Positions 41,365-49,682 of a stretch of DNA of 64,000 nt are shown one piece after another. This stretch comes from Blastococcus xanthinilyticus (lineage in GTDB: Bacteria; Actinomycetota; Actinomycetes; Mycobacteriales; Geodermatophilaceae), in NCBI RefSeq assembly GCF_008124835.1, contig NZ_VNHW01000015.1, forward strand, positions 1-64,000, given 5' to 3'. The translations under genes and the position numbers were made by a program. Numbering within the stretch: position 1 is the stretch's first letter; each line of letters opens with the position of its first letter. Under the pieces are notes generated by a model. That model saw nothing but the letters and a program-made list of their open reading frames with translations, was not told the origin of the DNA and ran no database searches.

Positions 41365-42542
41365 CCGGCGGTCTCCTGGCGGGTCCGCTGGATGGCCTCC
41401 ATGATCGCCTCGATGGAGACGACGCCGGCCATGCCGTCCCGGCGGCCGAGCACGACCACGCCTCCCTGGCTGGCGGCGAGCATGGTGTCCAGCGCGTCGT
41501 TGAGGGTGGCGCCCAGCCCGACCACGGGCAGCCGCTCGTCGACCGTGGGCGGCACCGTGCTCATCCGGCTCACCTCGGCCAGCGTCGGCCAGCTGATCGG
41601 CCGGCCGCGCTTGTCCAGGACGACGACGAAGTCGTCCCCGGCCGCGCGGGCGCGGGCCACGGCCTCGGCCGCGTCGTCGCCCACCGACGCCGTCGTCACC
41701 TGCCGCAGCTCCAGGCTGTTGACCCGGGTGAGGGTGAGCTGCTTGAGGGTGGCCCCGGCGCCGACGAAGTCGGCGACGTACTCCTCGGCCGGCTCGGCGA
41801 GGATCGCCTCGGGGGTGTCGTACTGCACGATGCGGGCGCCGACGTCGAAGATCACGATCTTGTCGCCGAGCTTCACCGCCTCGTCGAAGTCGTGGGTGAC
41901 GAAGACGATCGTCTTGCCCAGCTCCAGCTGGATCCGGATGAGCTCGTCCTGCAGCCGCTGGCGGGTGATCGGGTCGACCGCGCCGAACGGCTCGTCCATG
42001 AGCAGCACCGGCGGGTCGGCGGCCAGTGCCCGGGCGACGCCGACCCGCTGCTGCTGCCCGCCGGAGAGCTCCTTGGGGTAGCGGTCGCGGTAGACGTCCG
42101 GGTCGAGGCCCACCAGGTCGAGCAGCTCGTCGATCCGCTCGGTGACCCGCTGCTTCTCCCAGCCGAGCATCCGCGGGACCATGCCCACGTTGGTGCCGAC
42201 GGTCATGTGCGGGAACAGCCCACCGGCCTGGATGACGTAGCCGATCCGGCGGCGCAGCTGGTCGGGGTCCTGGCTGGTGACGTCCTCGTCGCCGAGGTGG
42301 ATCCGGCCGTCGCTGGGCTCGATGAGCCGGTTGATCATCTTCAGCAGGGTGGTCTTCCCGCAGCCGGAGGGGCCGACGAACATGACCGTCTCGCCGGCGG
42401 CGATGTCCAGCGAGACCGAGTCGACGGCGGGCCGGTCCTGGCCGGAGTAGCGCTTGGTGACGCCCTCCAGCCGGATGGGTACCCCGCTGACCTTGCGCTC
42501 GGGGGCGGCGGGGGTCGACGGCGCGGGCAGGGTGTCAGACAC
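41361..42542 (-). CDS. osmoprotectant ABC transporter ATPase with CBS pair (OpuCA/ProV type)
   Basis: A 393-residue ATPase. Walker A GPSGCGKTTLLKMINRL, signature LSGGQQQRVGVARALA, Walker B VLLMDEPFGAVD, switch histidine FVTHD. The C-terminal about 120 residues form CBS domains (ELRQVTTASVGDDAAEAVARARAAGDDFVVVLDKRGRP ... VVGLGATLNDALDTMLAASQGGVVVLGRRDGMAGVVSIEAIMEAI), which in OpuA-type transporters sense ionic strength. GTG start overlaps the preceding permease stop by eight bases. Confidence 0.94.
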   Translation of the reverse strand: MSDTLPAPSTPAAPERKVSGVPIRLEGVTKRYSGQDRPAVDSVSLDIAAGETVMFVGPSGCGKTTLLKMINRLIEPSDGRIHLGDEDVTSQDPDQLRRRIGYVIQAGGLFPHMTVGTNVGMVPRMLGWEKQRVTERIDELLDLVGLDPDVYRDRYPKELSGGQQQRVGVARALAADPPVLLMDEPFGAVDPITRQRLQDELIRIQLELGKTIVFVTHDFDEAVKLGDKIVIFDVGARIVQYDTPEAILAEPAEEYVADFVGAGATLKQLTLTRVNSLELRQVTTASVGDDAAEAVARARAAGDDFVVVLDKRGRPISWPTLAEVSRMSTVPPTVDERLPVVGLGATLNDALDTMLAASQGGVVVLGRRDGMAGVVSIEAIMEAIQRTRQETAG

Positions 42543-43176
42543 GGATACCCCTCGGGGTGGTCAGGCGCCCCAGCAGGAGCAGCAGCAGGTCGAGGACGAG
42601 GGCGAGCAGGACGATCGCGATCGTCCCGGTGAGTGCGGAGTTGACCGAGTTGGCGCCACCGAGGCGGGCCAGCCCGGTGAAGATGAAGCCGCCGAGGCCG
42701 GGGCCGAGCACGTAGGCCGCGATGGCCGCGATGCCCATGACCATCTGGGTGGAGACGCGGACGCCGGCCAGGATCACCGGCCAGGCCAGCGGCAGCTCCA
42801 CCCGGAGCAGGGTCGCCATGCGGCTCATCCCCATGCCGCGCGCGGACTCGATCAGCGCCCGGTCGACGCCGGCCAGGCCCACGACGGCGTTGCGCAGCAC
42901 CGGCAGCGCCGCGTAGAAGGTCACCGCGATCACCGCCGGCGTGATGCCGAAGCCGAACGGGGCCAGCAGGAAGCCCAGCAGGGCGAAGGCCGGGATGGTC
43001 AGCCCCACGGCCGAGACCGCGTTGGCCACCGAGGTCGCCAGGGCGCTCCGGTAGACCAGCGCCGCCAGGACCAGCGCGATCAGCGTGCCCAGCACGACGC
43101 ACTGCACGACCAGGCTGACGTGCTGGAACGCCTGGTAGGCGATCTGGCCGCGGCGGTCGACCACGAAGTCCCACAT
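42535..43176 (-). CDS. osmoprotectant ABC transporter permease (OpuCD/OpuBD type)
   Basis: A 213-residue permease, the operon's first gene. EAA loop: VDRALIESARGMGMSRMATLLRVELPLAWPVILAGVRVS. Five membrane helices, beginning HVSLVVQCVVLGTLIALVLAALV. It shares the GRGMGMS motif with the second permease but not the rest, so they are old paralogues. The ATG at 43176 has GGAGAGG about 11 bases upstream. A consensus-like promoter lies about 130 bases further up. Confidence 0.92.
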   Translation of the reverse strand: MWDFVVDRRGQIAYQAFQHVSLVVQCVVLGTLIALVLAALVYRSALATSVANAVSAVGLTIPAFALLGFLLAPFGFGITPAVIAVTFYAALPVLRNAVVGLAGVDRALIESARGMGMSRMATLLRVELPLAWPVILAGVRVSTQMVMGIAAIAAYVLGPGLGGFIFTGLARLGGANSVNSALTGTIAIVLLALVLDLLLLLLGRLTTPRGIRV

Positions 43177-43303
43177 GGGGCCGCACCTCTCCGGGCCCAC
43201 GCCGGGCCCTGTCTGGTCGTCGCCCGGCCCTGCGGCACCGCCACCGGTCTCCGGCGGCCGGCCCGCGGCGACCTCGAACCGGGCCCACGACGTGCGGGGA
43301 TCG

Positions 43304-43354
43304 ACGTTGGCACAGCCGTCCGGGCCCGTCAAAGCGCGGTCACGGTTGCGTGAC
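43304..43354 (-). promoter_or_regulatory. promoter of the osmoprotectant operon with upstream dyad
   Basis: Minus strand: -35 TTGACG (43327-43332), 17-bp spacer, -10 CAACGT (43304-43309). A dyad GTCACGCAACCGTGAC (43339-43354) lies just upstream of the -35, resembling the dyad upstream of the sugar importer promoter (63155-63170). Confidence 0.55.
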
Positions 43355-43472
43355 GATCTGCGCGGAGGCCACCCGCGGGGCCCCGTCCGCGGGCCGTCGA
43401 GGGGCCCCACCCGCGCCACGCCGGCCGACCTCGCGGGGCCGGAAGCGGGGCCACGCGTCATCCTGGCACCGG

Positions 43473-44567
43473 ATGAGCCAGATCTGGGTGCTCCTGCACC
43501 GTCCTCCCGTGCAGCGCGGCATCCGCGCCGCCGTCGCGGCCGGCCTCGCGTGGCAGGTGGCGATCATGCTGCCGCCGCTGCTGTCGGAGTACGCGTACTA
43601 CGCCCCGCTGGGGGCGGTCATCGCCGTCCACCCCACCGTCGCCGACTCGGCGAGCGCGGCCTGGCGGAGCGTCCTCGCGATGCTCATGGGCTTCGCCCTG
43701 GCCTACGCGGTGTACGAGCTGACGCGGCAGGTGCCGAACGCGCTCACCATCGCCCTCATCGTGGCCCTGGCCATCGCCGTCGAGCAGTGGCGCAGGCTGC
43801 TGCGGGACCAGGCGAGCTGGGTCAGCTTCGCCGCGGTCCTCATGATCACCGTCGGCGCCGGGGCGCCGGGGCCCTATGTCCTGCGGTACGCCGGGCTGAC
43901 CCTCGTCGGCGCCGCCATCGGCGTGCTGGTCACGCTCGTCCTCTTCCCGCCGCTGCAGCTCACCCAGGCCGTCGAGCACATCGCCCGCACCCGCGCCCTG
44001 CTCGCCGCCCACCTGCGCGACGTCGCCGACGACCTCCGCGAGGGGCTGGTGCCCGACCCGGACGCCTGGCCGGAGCGCAACCGGCTGCTCAACCGGCAGC
44101 TGGACCGCATGCGGGCCGCCGAGACGCAGGTCGAGCGGGCCCGCCGGGCCAATCCGCGCGCCCGTCGCTGGCAGGGCCGGGCGGGGGAGATCCGGGCGGA
44201 GTCCCGGGCCATCGACCGCGTCGCCGTCCTGGTCGACGACCTCTCGACGCTGCTGGCCGAGTTCCACCCCGGACGCCGGGGCGTCGACTCCGCCGGCGCG
44301 GGCACGGGCTGGCTCCTCGCCGAGGCGCTCGACAGCCTCGCCGGGATCGTGAGCTCCGCGGACGAGGGGTCGGCGGCCCGCCGCGAGGAGGAGATGCGGC
44401 GGGCGGCCACCGCGCTGGACCGGCTGGTGATCCTGCTGCGCAGCACCACGGTCTCCGCCGACGAGGGGTTCTTCGCCCTCGGCGCGGTGGCCGTCGGCGT
44501 CCGGCGGAGCCTCGCGGCGCTCGAGGCCCACCACCGGCAGCAGGCCAGCGCGCTCACACCCGGATGA
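43473..44567 (+). CDS. FUSC-family membrane protein (aromatic acid exporter-like)
   Basis: A 364-residue protein. Five or six N-terminal membrane helices (about residues 18-165: AAVAAGLAWQVAIMLPPLL, YAPLGAVIAVHPTVADSASAAWRSVLAMLMGFALAYAVY, ALTIALIVALAIAVEQW, WVSFAAVLMITVGAG, GLTLVGAAIGVLVTLVLFPPLQL) match half of an FUSC/ArAE unit. The following cytoplasmic part (about 170-350) is a long helical coiled coil with many Arg/Glu. Related proteins export aromatic acids; single-unit actinobacterial forms have no proven substrate. Its end overlaps the convergent methyltransferase gene by 14 bases. Confidence 0.82.
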   Translation: MSQIWVLLHRPPVQRGIRAAVAAGLAWQVAIMLPPLLSEYAYYAPLGAVIAVHPTVADSASAAWRSVLAMLMGFALAYAVYELTRQVPNALTIALIVALAIAVEQWRRLLRDQASWVSFAAVLMITVGAGAPGPYVLRYAGLTLVGAAIGVLVTLVLFPPLQLTQAVEHIARTRALLAAHLRDVADDLREGLVPDPDAWPERNRLLNRQLDRMRAAETQVERARRANPRARRWQGRAGEIRAESRAIDRVAVLVDDLSTLLAEFHPGRRGVDSAGAGTGWLLAEALDSLAGIVSSADEGSAARREEEMRRAATALDRLVILLRSTTVSADEGFFALGAVAVGVRRSLAALEAHHRQQASALTPG

Positions 44568-45348
44568 GCAGCTCGCCGTGCAGCATGCCCAGCCAGCCGT
44601 CGTCGGCCTCGGCCCACCGCAGCCACGCCGCGGCGAGGCCGTCCAGCTCCGCCGCGGTGGCCAGCCCGGAGCCGACCGCCTGCTCGGCGAACGCCGACGC
44701 CGTCGCCCGGCCGGCCCACGACCGGCCCCACCACTGCCGGTCGGCCGGCGAGGCGAAGCAGTACGTGCTCGCGGTCGCCGTCGTGCCGCGCAGCCCCGCG
44801 GCGTGCGCCCAGCTCAGCAGCCGGCGGCCGGCGTCGGGCTCGGCACCGTTCCGCCGCGCGACCTGCCCGTACAGCTCCAGCCAGCGGTCCAGGCCCGCGT
44901 CGGCGGGGAACCACGTGGTGGCGGCGTAGTCGACGTCGCGCACGGCGACCACCCCGCCGGGCCGGCACACGCGGGCCATCTCGCGCAGCGCGGCGACCGG
45001 GTCGGTCAGGTGCTGCAGCACCTGGTGGGCGTGCACGACGTCGAACGAGTCATCGGGCAGGTCGAGGGCGTAGCCGTCCCCGACCGCGAACGTCACCGCC
45101 ACCCCGGCCCGCTCGGCGGCCGCCCGGGCCTCGTCGAGCGGATCGGCGGAGACGTCGAGCCCGAGCACCCGGCCGGGGGCGACCCGGGCGGCGAGATCGA
45201 CGGTGATGGTGCCCGGCCCGCAGCCGACGTCGAGCAGGTCCAGCCCCGGGAGCAGCGACGGGAGCAGGTAGGCCGCCGAGTTCTCCGCCGTCCGCCAGCG
45301 GTGCGACTGCAGGACCGGCTCGGCGTGGCCGTGCGTGTAGGTGTCCAC
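44554..45348 (-). CDS. class I SAM-dependent methyltransferase
   Basis: A 264-residue methyltransferase. The start VDTYTHGHAEPVLQSHRWRTAENSAAYLLPSL is the conserved opening of this actinobacterial group. SAM-binding motif I is LLDVGCGPGTITVDLA, motif II GLDVSADPLDEARAAAE, then VGDGYALDLPDDSFDVVHAHQVLQHLTDP and EMARVCRPGGVVAVRDVDYA, giving a UbiE-like fold. The methyl acceptor is unknown. GTG at 45348 has TAGGAC 7 bases upstream; an ATG at 45375 is in frame but lies before that promoter. Confidence 0.88.
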   Translation of the reverse strand: MDTYTHGHAEPVLQSHRWRTAENSAAYLLPSLLPGLDLLDVGCGPGTITVDLAARVAPGRVLGLDVSADPLDEARAAAERAGVAVTFAVGDGYALDLPDDSFDVVHAHQVLQHLTDPVAALREMARVCRPGGVVAVRDVDYAATTWFPADAGLDRWLELYGQVARRNGAEPDAGRRLLSWAHAAGLRGTTATASTYCFASPADRQWWGRSWAGRATASAFAEQAVGSGLATAAELDGLAAAWLRWAEADDGWLGMLHGELLIRV

Positions 45349-45355
45349 GGCGACA

Positions 45356-45361
45356 GTCCTA
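45356..45361 (-). promoter_or_regulatory. -10 element of a probable leaderless promoter
   Basis: Minus-strand TAGGAC, 7 bases from the methyltransferase GTG. Confidence 0.45.
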
Positions 45362-45436
45362 CTCCGTCGTCCCATTCTTCGGAACACTGCTCTCAGCTGA
45401 TGGGATGGCCTCGGACTGGGGGTCGCGTTCGCGCTG

Positions 45437-45458
45437 TGCGGGTCCTGCAGAACCCGCA
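45437..45458 (-). terminator. hairpin after the glpD gene
   Basis: Arms TGCGGGT/ACCCGCA around a CTGCAG centre, 39 bases past the glpD stop on the minus strand. A second GC-rich inverted repeat (CCCCG/CGGGG) lies between it and the stop. Confidence 0.5.
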
Positions 45459-45496
45459 GAGCACGAGCAACGCCCCGGGAGCACGGGGAACCCGGG

Positions 45497-46993
45497 TCAG
45501 CGTTCCTCGGCGAGCACCTGCTCGGCGACGGGGACGGCGCGCTCGCGGTCGGCGGGCACCAGCCCGATGCGGGTGCGCCGGTCGAGCAGGTCGGCGACGG
45601 TCCGCGCCCCCTCGTGCCGGACGGCGAACCGCAGCTCCCCCACCGTCTCGGGCCGGTCGGCCACCACCAGGGCCGGCCCGAGCGCCTCGACGGCGGGCGC
45701 CTCTGTGCCGTAGCGGGCGACCAGCCGCTCCGGCGCGGCGACCCGCTCCAGCGCCCGCCGCGGCGCCGCGCCCACCAGCGGCAGCCGGGCCGTGACCGAG
45801 CGCGCCGCTCCCCGGCCGAGCCGGGCCACCGCCGCGTCGACGGCCTGCTCCGCCATGGCCCGGTAGGTGGTCAGCTTCCCGCCGACGACGGAGAGGACCG
45901 GTCCGTCCCAGGCGAGCAGGTGCTTCCGGGAGAGGTCGGCGGTGGAGCCGCCCGGGCCCGCCTGCGGCAGCACCAGCGGCCGGTAGCCGGCGTAGGCACC
46001 GACCAGGTCGGCGCGGCTCAGCGGTGTGGTGAGCACCTGGTTCACCGTGTCGAGCAGCTGCGCCACCTCGGCGGCGGAGGGCTGCGCGTCGTCGTCGGGC
46101 ACCGGGCCCTCCACCGGCTCGTCGGTGAGGCCGAGGTACGTGCGCCCGTCGGGCTGGGGCAGCGCGAAGACGTAGCGCGACCGCGATCCCGGCAGCGGCA
46201 CGGTGAGCGCGGCGGACGGCGAGCCGAGCCGCGCCGAGGGCAGCACCAGGTGCGAGCCGCGCGAGGGCACCAGCCGGAGCCGGGGCGCCAGCCGCTGCGC
46301 CCACACCCCGGCCGCGTTGACGACCACGCCGGCCCGCAGCGCGATCCGGGCGCCGTCGACCTCGGCGTGCACCTCGGCGCCGTCGACGGCGGTGACCGTC
46401 GCGCCGGTCAGCACCCGCGCGCCGAAGGCGGCCGCCGTCCGGGCGAGGGCGACGACGAGCCGGGCGTCGTCGGTCAGCTGCCCGTCCCAGAAGACGACGC
46501 CGCCGCCTCCGGCCCGCACCGCCGGGACCAGCCGGCCGACGTCGGAGGCCGGCACCCGCCGGGTGGCCGGCAGCGCCCCCCGGCCGCCGGGCACCGACCG
46601 CCGCACCGCGTCGCCGAGCCGGCCGCCCAGCCCGGCCAGGGCGGTGACGTCCCGGCCGGCCGCGTCGGGCACCAGGAAGGGCAGCGGGCGCACCAGGTGC
46701 GGCGCGGTGGCGCCCATGAGGACGGCGCGCTCGCGGGCGCTCTCCCGCGCCAGGCCGAGCTCCCCGTGCGCCAGGTAGCGCAGCCCGCCGTGCACCAGCT
46801 TCGACGACCACCGGCTGGTGCCCGCGGCGAGGTCCGTGCGCTCCAGCAGCACCACCGACAGCCCGCGGGCGGCCGCGTCGAGGGCCACGCCGGCGCCGGT
46901 CACCCCGCCGCCGACGACGACCACGTCGACCGCCGAGCCGGGCAGCGTCTCCAGGTCGCGGGCCCGGCGCCCGGGAGACAGGGAGCCGGTCAC
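45497..46993 (-). CDS. glpD: aerobic glycerol-3-phosphate dehydrogenase
   Basis: A 498-residue FAD enzyme. FAD-binding VDVVVVGGGVTGAGVALDAAARGLSVVLLERTDLAAGTSRWSSKLVHGGLRYL at the N-terminus is the GlpD signature. NAAGVWAQRLAPRLRLVPSRGSHLVL, FALPQPDGRTYLGLTDEPVEGP and GGKLTTYRAMAEQAVD complete the DAO domain, and the C-terminal helical domain (about 390-498) is present. It oxidises glycerol-3-phosphate to dihydroxyacetone phosphate, passing electrons to quinone at the membrane. Divergent from an alkyl-DHAP-synthase-like gene with 38 bases between starts; the same pairing is found in mycobacteria as I recall (Rv2249c/Rv2251). Confidence 0.94.
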   Translation of the reverse strand: MTGSLSPGRRARDLETLPGSAVDVVVVGGGVTGAGVALDAAARGLSVVLLERTDLAAGTSRWSSKLVHGGLRYLAHGELGLARESARERAVLMGATAPHLVRPLPFLVPDAAGRDVTALAGLGGRLGDAVRRSVPGGRGALPATRRVPASDVGRLVPAVRAGGGGVVFWDGQLTDDARLVVALARTAAAFGARVLTGATVTAVDGAEVHAEVDGARIALRAGVVVNAAGVWAQRLAPRLRLVPSRGSHLVLPSARLGSPSAALTVPLPGSRSRYVFALPQPDGRTYLGLTDEPVEGPVPDDDAQPSAAEVAQLLDTVNQVLTTPLSRADLVGAYAGYRPLVLPQAGPGGSTADLSRKHLLAWDGPVLSVVGGKLTTYRAMAEQAVDAAVARLGRGAARSVTARLPLVGAAPRRALERVAAPERLVARYGTEAPAVEALGPALVVADRPETVGELRFAVRHEGARTVADLLDRRTRIGLVPADRERAVPVAEQVLAEER

Positions 46994-47031
46994 CTGGCTG
47001 TCCCTCGCTGCGGCACCGGCAGACTGTAGCC

Positions 47032-48687
47032 GTGCCCGAGCAGCCGGAACTGACGATCCAGGGCTGGGGTCCACCCCCCGCCGGAACCGACCCCGCAGCC
47101 GGTCCGGACGGCGCCCTGCCCAAGGCCGCGCGCCGCTACCTCGCCCGCGAGCTGGGCTGGACCCCGCGGCCCACGCCCCCCGTCCCAGTGGCGGAGATCC
47201 GGCTCGGGCCGTCCCGACTGCCCGGATCCGCGCGGGCGGCGCTCGCCGAGCTGCTGGGCGAGGAGCACGTGCTCACCGACCGGGAGTCCCGGCTGCGCCA
47301 CGCGGGCGGGAAGAGCTACCTGGACCTGCTCCGCCGGCGGTCCGGTGACGCCTCCGACGCCCCCGACGCCGTCGTCCGGCCCGGCAGCACGGAGGAGACC
47401 GCCGCGCTGCTGGCCCGGTGCAGCACCGAGGGCGTCGTCGTCGTGCCCTTCGGCGGCGGCACCAGCGTCGTCGGCGGGCTCGCCGGGGTGGACCCCGACG
47501 ACCGGCCGACCGTCGCCGTCGACCTCTCCCGCATGGCGTCGGTGCAGGCCCTCGACGTCCCGTCGTCCCTGGTCAGCGTGGGCCCGGGGATGCGCGGCCC
47601 GGCGCTGGAGGAGGCGCTGGGCCGGGAGGGCCTGACATTCGGCCACCTGCCGCAGAGCTGGGAGTTCGCGACCGTGGGCGGCTACGCGGCCACCCGGTCG
47701 GCGGGGCAGTCATCCACCGGGGTGGGCCGGTTCGACGAGCTGGTCGCCGGCCTGACGCTGGCGACGCCGTCCGGGGTGCTCGAGCTCGGCCACCCGCCGG
47801 CGTCGGCCGCCGGCCCCGACCTGCTCGGGCTGGCGCTCGGCTCGGAGGGGACGCTCGGGATCATCACCGAGGTCCGGCTCCGGGTGCGGCCCAAGCCCGC
47901 GGCGAGCTCCTACGAGGGCTGGTCGTTCCGCACCTGGGCCACCGGCCTGGCCGCCCTGCAGCGGCTGGCCCGCCACGACCTGCTGCCCAACGTCGTCCGG
48001 CTCTCCGACGCAGACGAGACCCGCGCCAACCTGCTCATGGCCGCCGGCGCCGGCGCCAAGGCGCTGCGCGGCTCGCTGCGCGCCCGGGGGCGTGGGGAGG
48101 GCTGCATGCTGGTGCTCGGCTGGGAGGGCCTGCCCGACCTGGTGCGCGCCCGCAGGCGGGCCGCGGCGTCCGTGCTGCGGGACGGCGGGGCGGTCCGGCT
48201 GGGCCGCCGGGTCGGCGACTCCTGGCGCAGGCACCGGTTCGGCGCCCCGTACCTGCGCGACCGGCTGATGGACGGCGGCCTGCTGGTGGAGACGCTGGAG
48301 ACGGCGGCCACCTGGACCGCGCTGCCCACCGTCTACGACGCCACCCGCCGGGCGCTGCGCGAGTCGCTGACCCGGAACGGGCGCCCGCCCCTGGTGCTCA
48401 GCCACCTCTCGCACGGCTACGCCACCGGCGGCTCGCTCTACCTCACCGTGATCGCCGACCGGGACGACGCCCTGCCCATCCAGCAGTGGCTCACCGCGAA
48501 GCGCGCCGCGACCGACGCCCTGCTCGCCGCGGGCGGCACGCTGACCCACCACCACGCCGTCGGCGCCGACCACCGGCCCTGGCTGGAGCAGGAGATCGGG
48601 CCGCTCGGCGTCGACGTGCTGCGGGCGGTGAAGCAGCAGCTGGACCCGAACGGCATCTGCAACCCCGGCGTCCTGCTCCCCGACTGA
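47032..48687 (+). CDS. FAD-binding oxidase related to alkyldihydroxyacetonephosphate synthase
   Basis: A 551-residue flavoprotein of the vanillyl-alcohol-oxidase fold. N-terminal helical/linker part WGPPPAG ... KAARRYLARELGW is AGPS-like. The FAD domain reads PDAVVRPGSTEETAALLARCSTEGVVVVPFGGGTSVVGGL, then GHLPQSWEFATVGGYAATRSAGQSSTGVGRFDELV and LGSEGTLGIITEVRLRVRPKP. The cap has SYEGWSF and the active-site histidine run HHHAVGADHRPWLEQEIG. In eukaryotes this family swaps an acyl for an alkyl chain on DHAP in ether-lipid synthesis. GlpD, making DHAP, is transcribed divergently. A generic (2-hydroxy acid or lipid) oxidase role is the alternative. Confidence 0.85.
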   Translation: MPEQPELTIQGWGPPPAGTDPAAGPDGALPKAARRYLARELGWTPRPTPPVPVAEIRLGPSRLPGSARAALAELLGEEHVLTDRESRLRHAGGKSYLDLLRRRSGDASDAPDAVVRPGSTEETAALLARCSTEGVVVVPFGGGTSVVGGLAGVDPDDRPTVAVDLSRMASVQALDVPSSLVSVGPGMRGPALEEALGREGLTFGHLPQSWEFATVGGYAATRSAGQSSTGVGRFDELVAGLTLATPSGVLELGHPPASAAGPDLLGLALGSEGTLGIITEVRLRVRPKPAASSYEGWSFRTWATGLAALQRLARHDLLPNVVRLSDADETRANLLMAAGAGAKALRGSLRARGRGEGCMLVLGWEGLPDLVRARRRAAASVLRDGGAVRLGRRVGDSWRRHRFGAPYLRDRLMDGGLLVETLETAATWTALPTVYDATRRALRESLTRNGRPPLVLSHLSHGYATGGSLYLTVIADRDDALPIQQWLTAKRAATDALLAAGGTLTHHHAVGADHRPWLEQEIGPLGVDVLRAVKQQLDPNGICNPGVLLPD

Positions 48688-48712
48688 GTAGCCGCCGGCG
48701 CATCTCGCCGCC

Positions 48713-48776
48713 GACCTCACCCCGCGGTCGCCGTCCTCGCGTTGCAACGTGCGGACGGCGATCCGGAGGTGAGGTC
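48713..48776. terminator. long hairpin between convergent genes
   Basis: Arms of about 24 bases run from GACCTCAC...CGCCGTCC to GGACGGCG...GTGAGGTC with three mismatches. The loop contains GTTGCAAC. It lies between the FAD oxidase and SDR genes. Confidence 0.65.
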
Positions 48777-48806
48777 CGTGCCGCCCGAAACGGCCTGGCG
48801 CCGCGC

Positions 48807-49574
48807 TCAGGCGGTGGTGGCGATGCCGCCGTCGACGGGGATGACCGCGCCGGTGACGTAGGCGCCGGCCCGCGAGGAGAGGTAGACGACGACGCCGGCC
48901 ATGTCGTCGGGGCGGCCGATCCGGCCCAGCGGCGACTTCGCGGCGATCTCGGCGCCGAAGGCGTCCAGGGTCGCGGCCATCATCTTCGACTCGAACGGGC
49001 CGGGGGCGACGGCGTTGACGGTGATGCCCCTGGGCCCCAGCTCCTTGGCCAGCACCCGCGTGAGCTGGTGCAGCCCGGCCTTGCTGGCGGCGTAGGAGTA
49101 GGTGGGCATCGGGTTGACGTGCAGGCCGTCGATGCTGCCGACGTTCACGATGCGCGCCGGGTCGCCCTCGGTCGCCGCGGCCTGCAGCTTGGGCAGGAAC
49201 GCGCGGGTGAGGAAGAACGGCGACTTCAGGTTCAGGTCGAGCAGCTTGTCCCACGCCGACTCGGGGAAGGTCTCCAGCGGCTCGCCCCAGGTGGCGCCGG
49301 CGTTGTTCACCAGAACGTGCACCCGCTCCTCGTGCCGGCCCACCTCCTCGGCGAGCCGGACGCACTCGGCCTCGGTGGAGAGGTCGGCCGGGATGGAGAC
49401 GGCGGTGCCGAACTCGGCGAGCTCCGCGACGGCGGCGTCCCCGGCCTCGGCCTTGCGCGAGCTGAGGTAGACCTTCGCCCCCGCCTGCAGCAGCCCCCGG
49501 GCCATCATCAGGCCGATGCCGCGGGTGCCGCCGGTGACCACGGCCACCTTGCCGGTCAGGTCGAACAGGTCCAC
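48807..49574 (-). CDS. SDR-family oxidoreductase (rhamnolipid/FabG-like)
   Basis: A 255-residue classical SDR. TGGTRGIGLMMARGLLQAGAKVYLSSRK is the cofactor loop (the Ser-Ser-Arg after the second strand favours NADPH), NNAGATWGEPLETFPESAWDKLLDLNLKSPFFL, GSIDGLHVNPMPTYSYAASKAGLHQLTRVLAKELGPRGITVNAVAPGPFESKMM with catalytic Ser and Tyr-x-x-x-Lys, and VTGAVIPVDGG. The LNLKSPFFLTRAFLPKL stretch resembles RhlG-type 3-oxoacyl reductases. GTG at 49574 has GGAGGT 5 bases upstream. Divergent from arginine deiminase. Confidence 0.9.
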   Translation of the reverse strand: MDLFDLTGKVAVVTGGTRGIGLMMARGLLQAGAKVYLSSRKAEAGDAAVAELAEFGTAVSIPADLSTEAECVRLAEEVGRHEERVHVLVNNAGATWGEPLETFPESAWDKLLDLNLKSPFFLTRAFLPKLQAAATEGDPARIVNVGSIDGLHVNPMPTYSYAASKAGLHQLTRVLAKELGPRGITVNAVAPGPFESKMMAATLDAFGAEIAAKSPLGRIGRPDDMAGVVVYLSSRAGAYVTGAVIPVDGGIATTA

Positions 49575-49682
49575 GGATACCTCCGGTTCGCGGTCGCGGC
49601 CCCCTCGTCGGCACCGCTCCCGGCACCCTAACGAGGGGTTCCGTCGGGCGGCCCCGTGGTCGGGTGTGCCAGCCTGGCCCGC

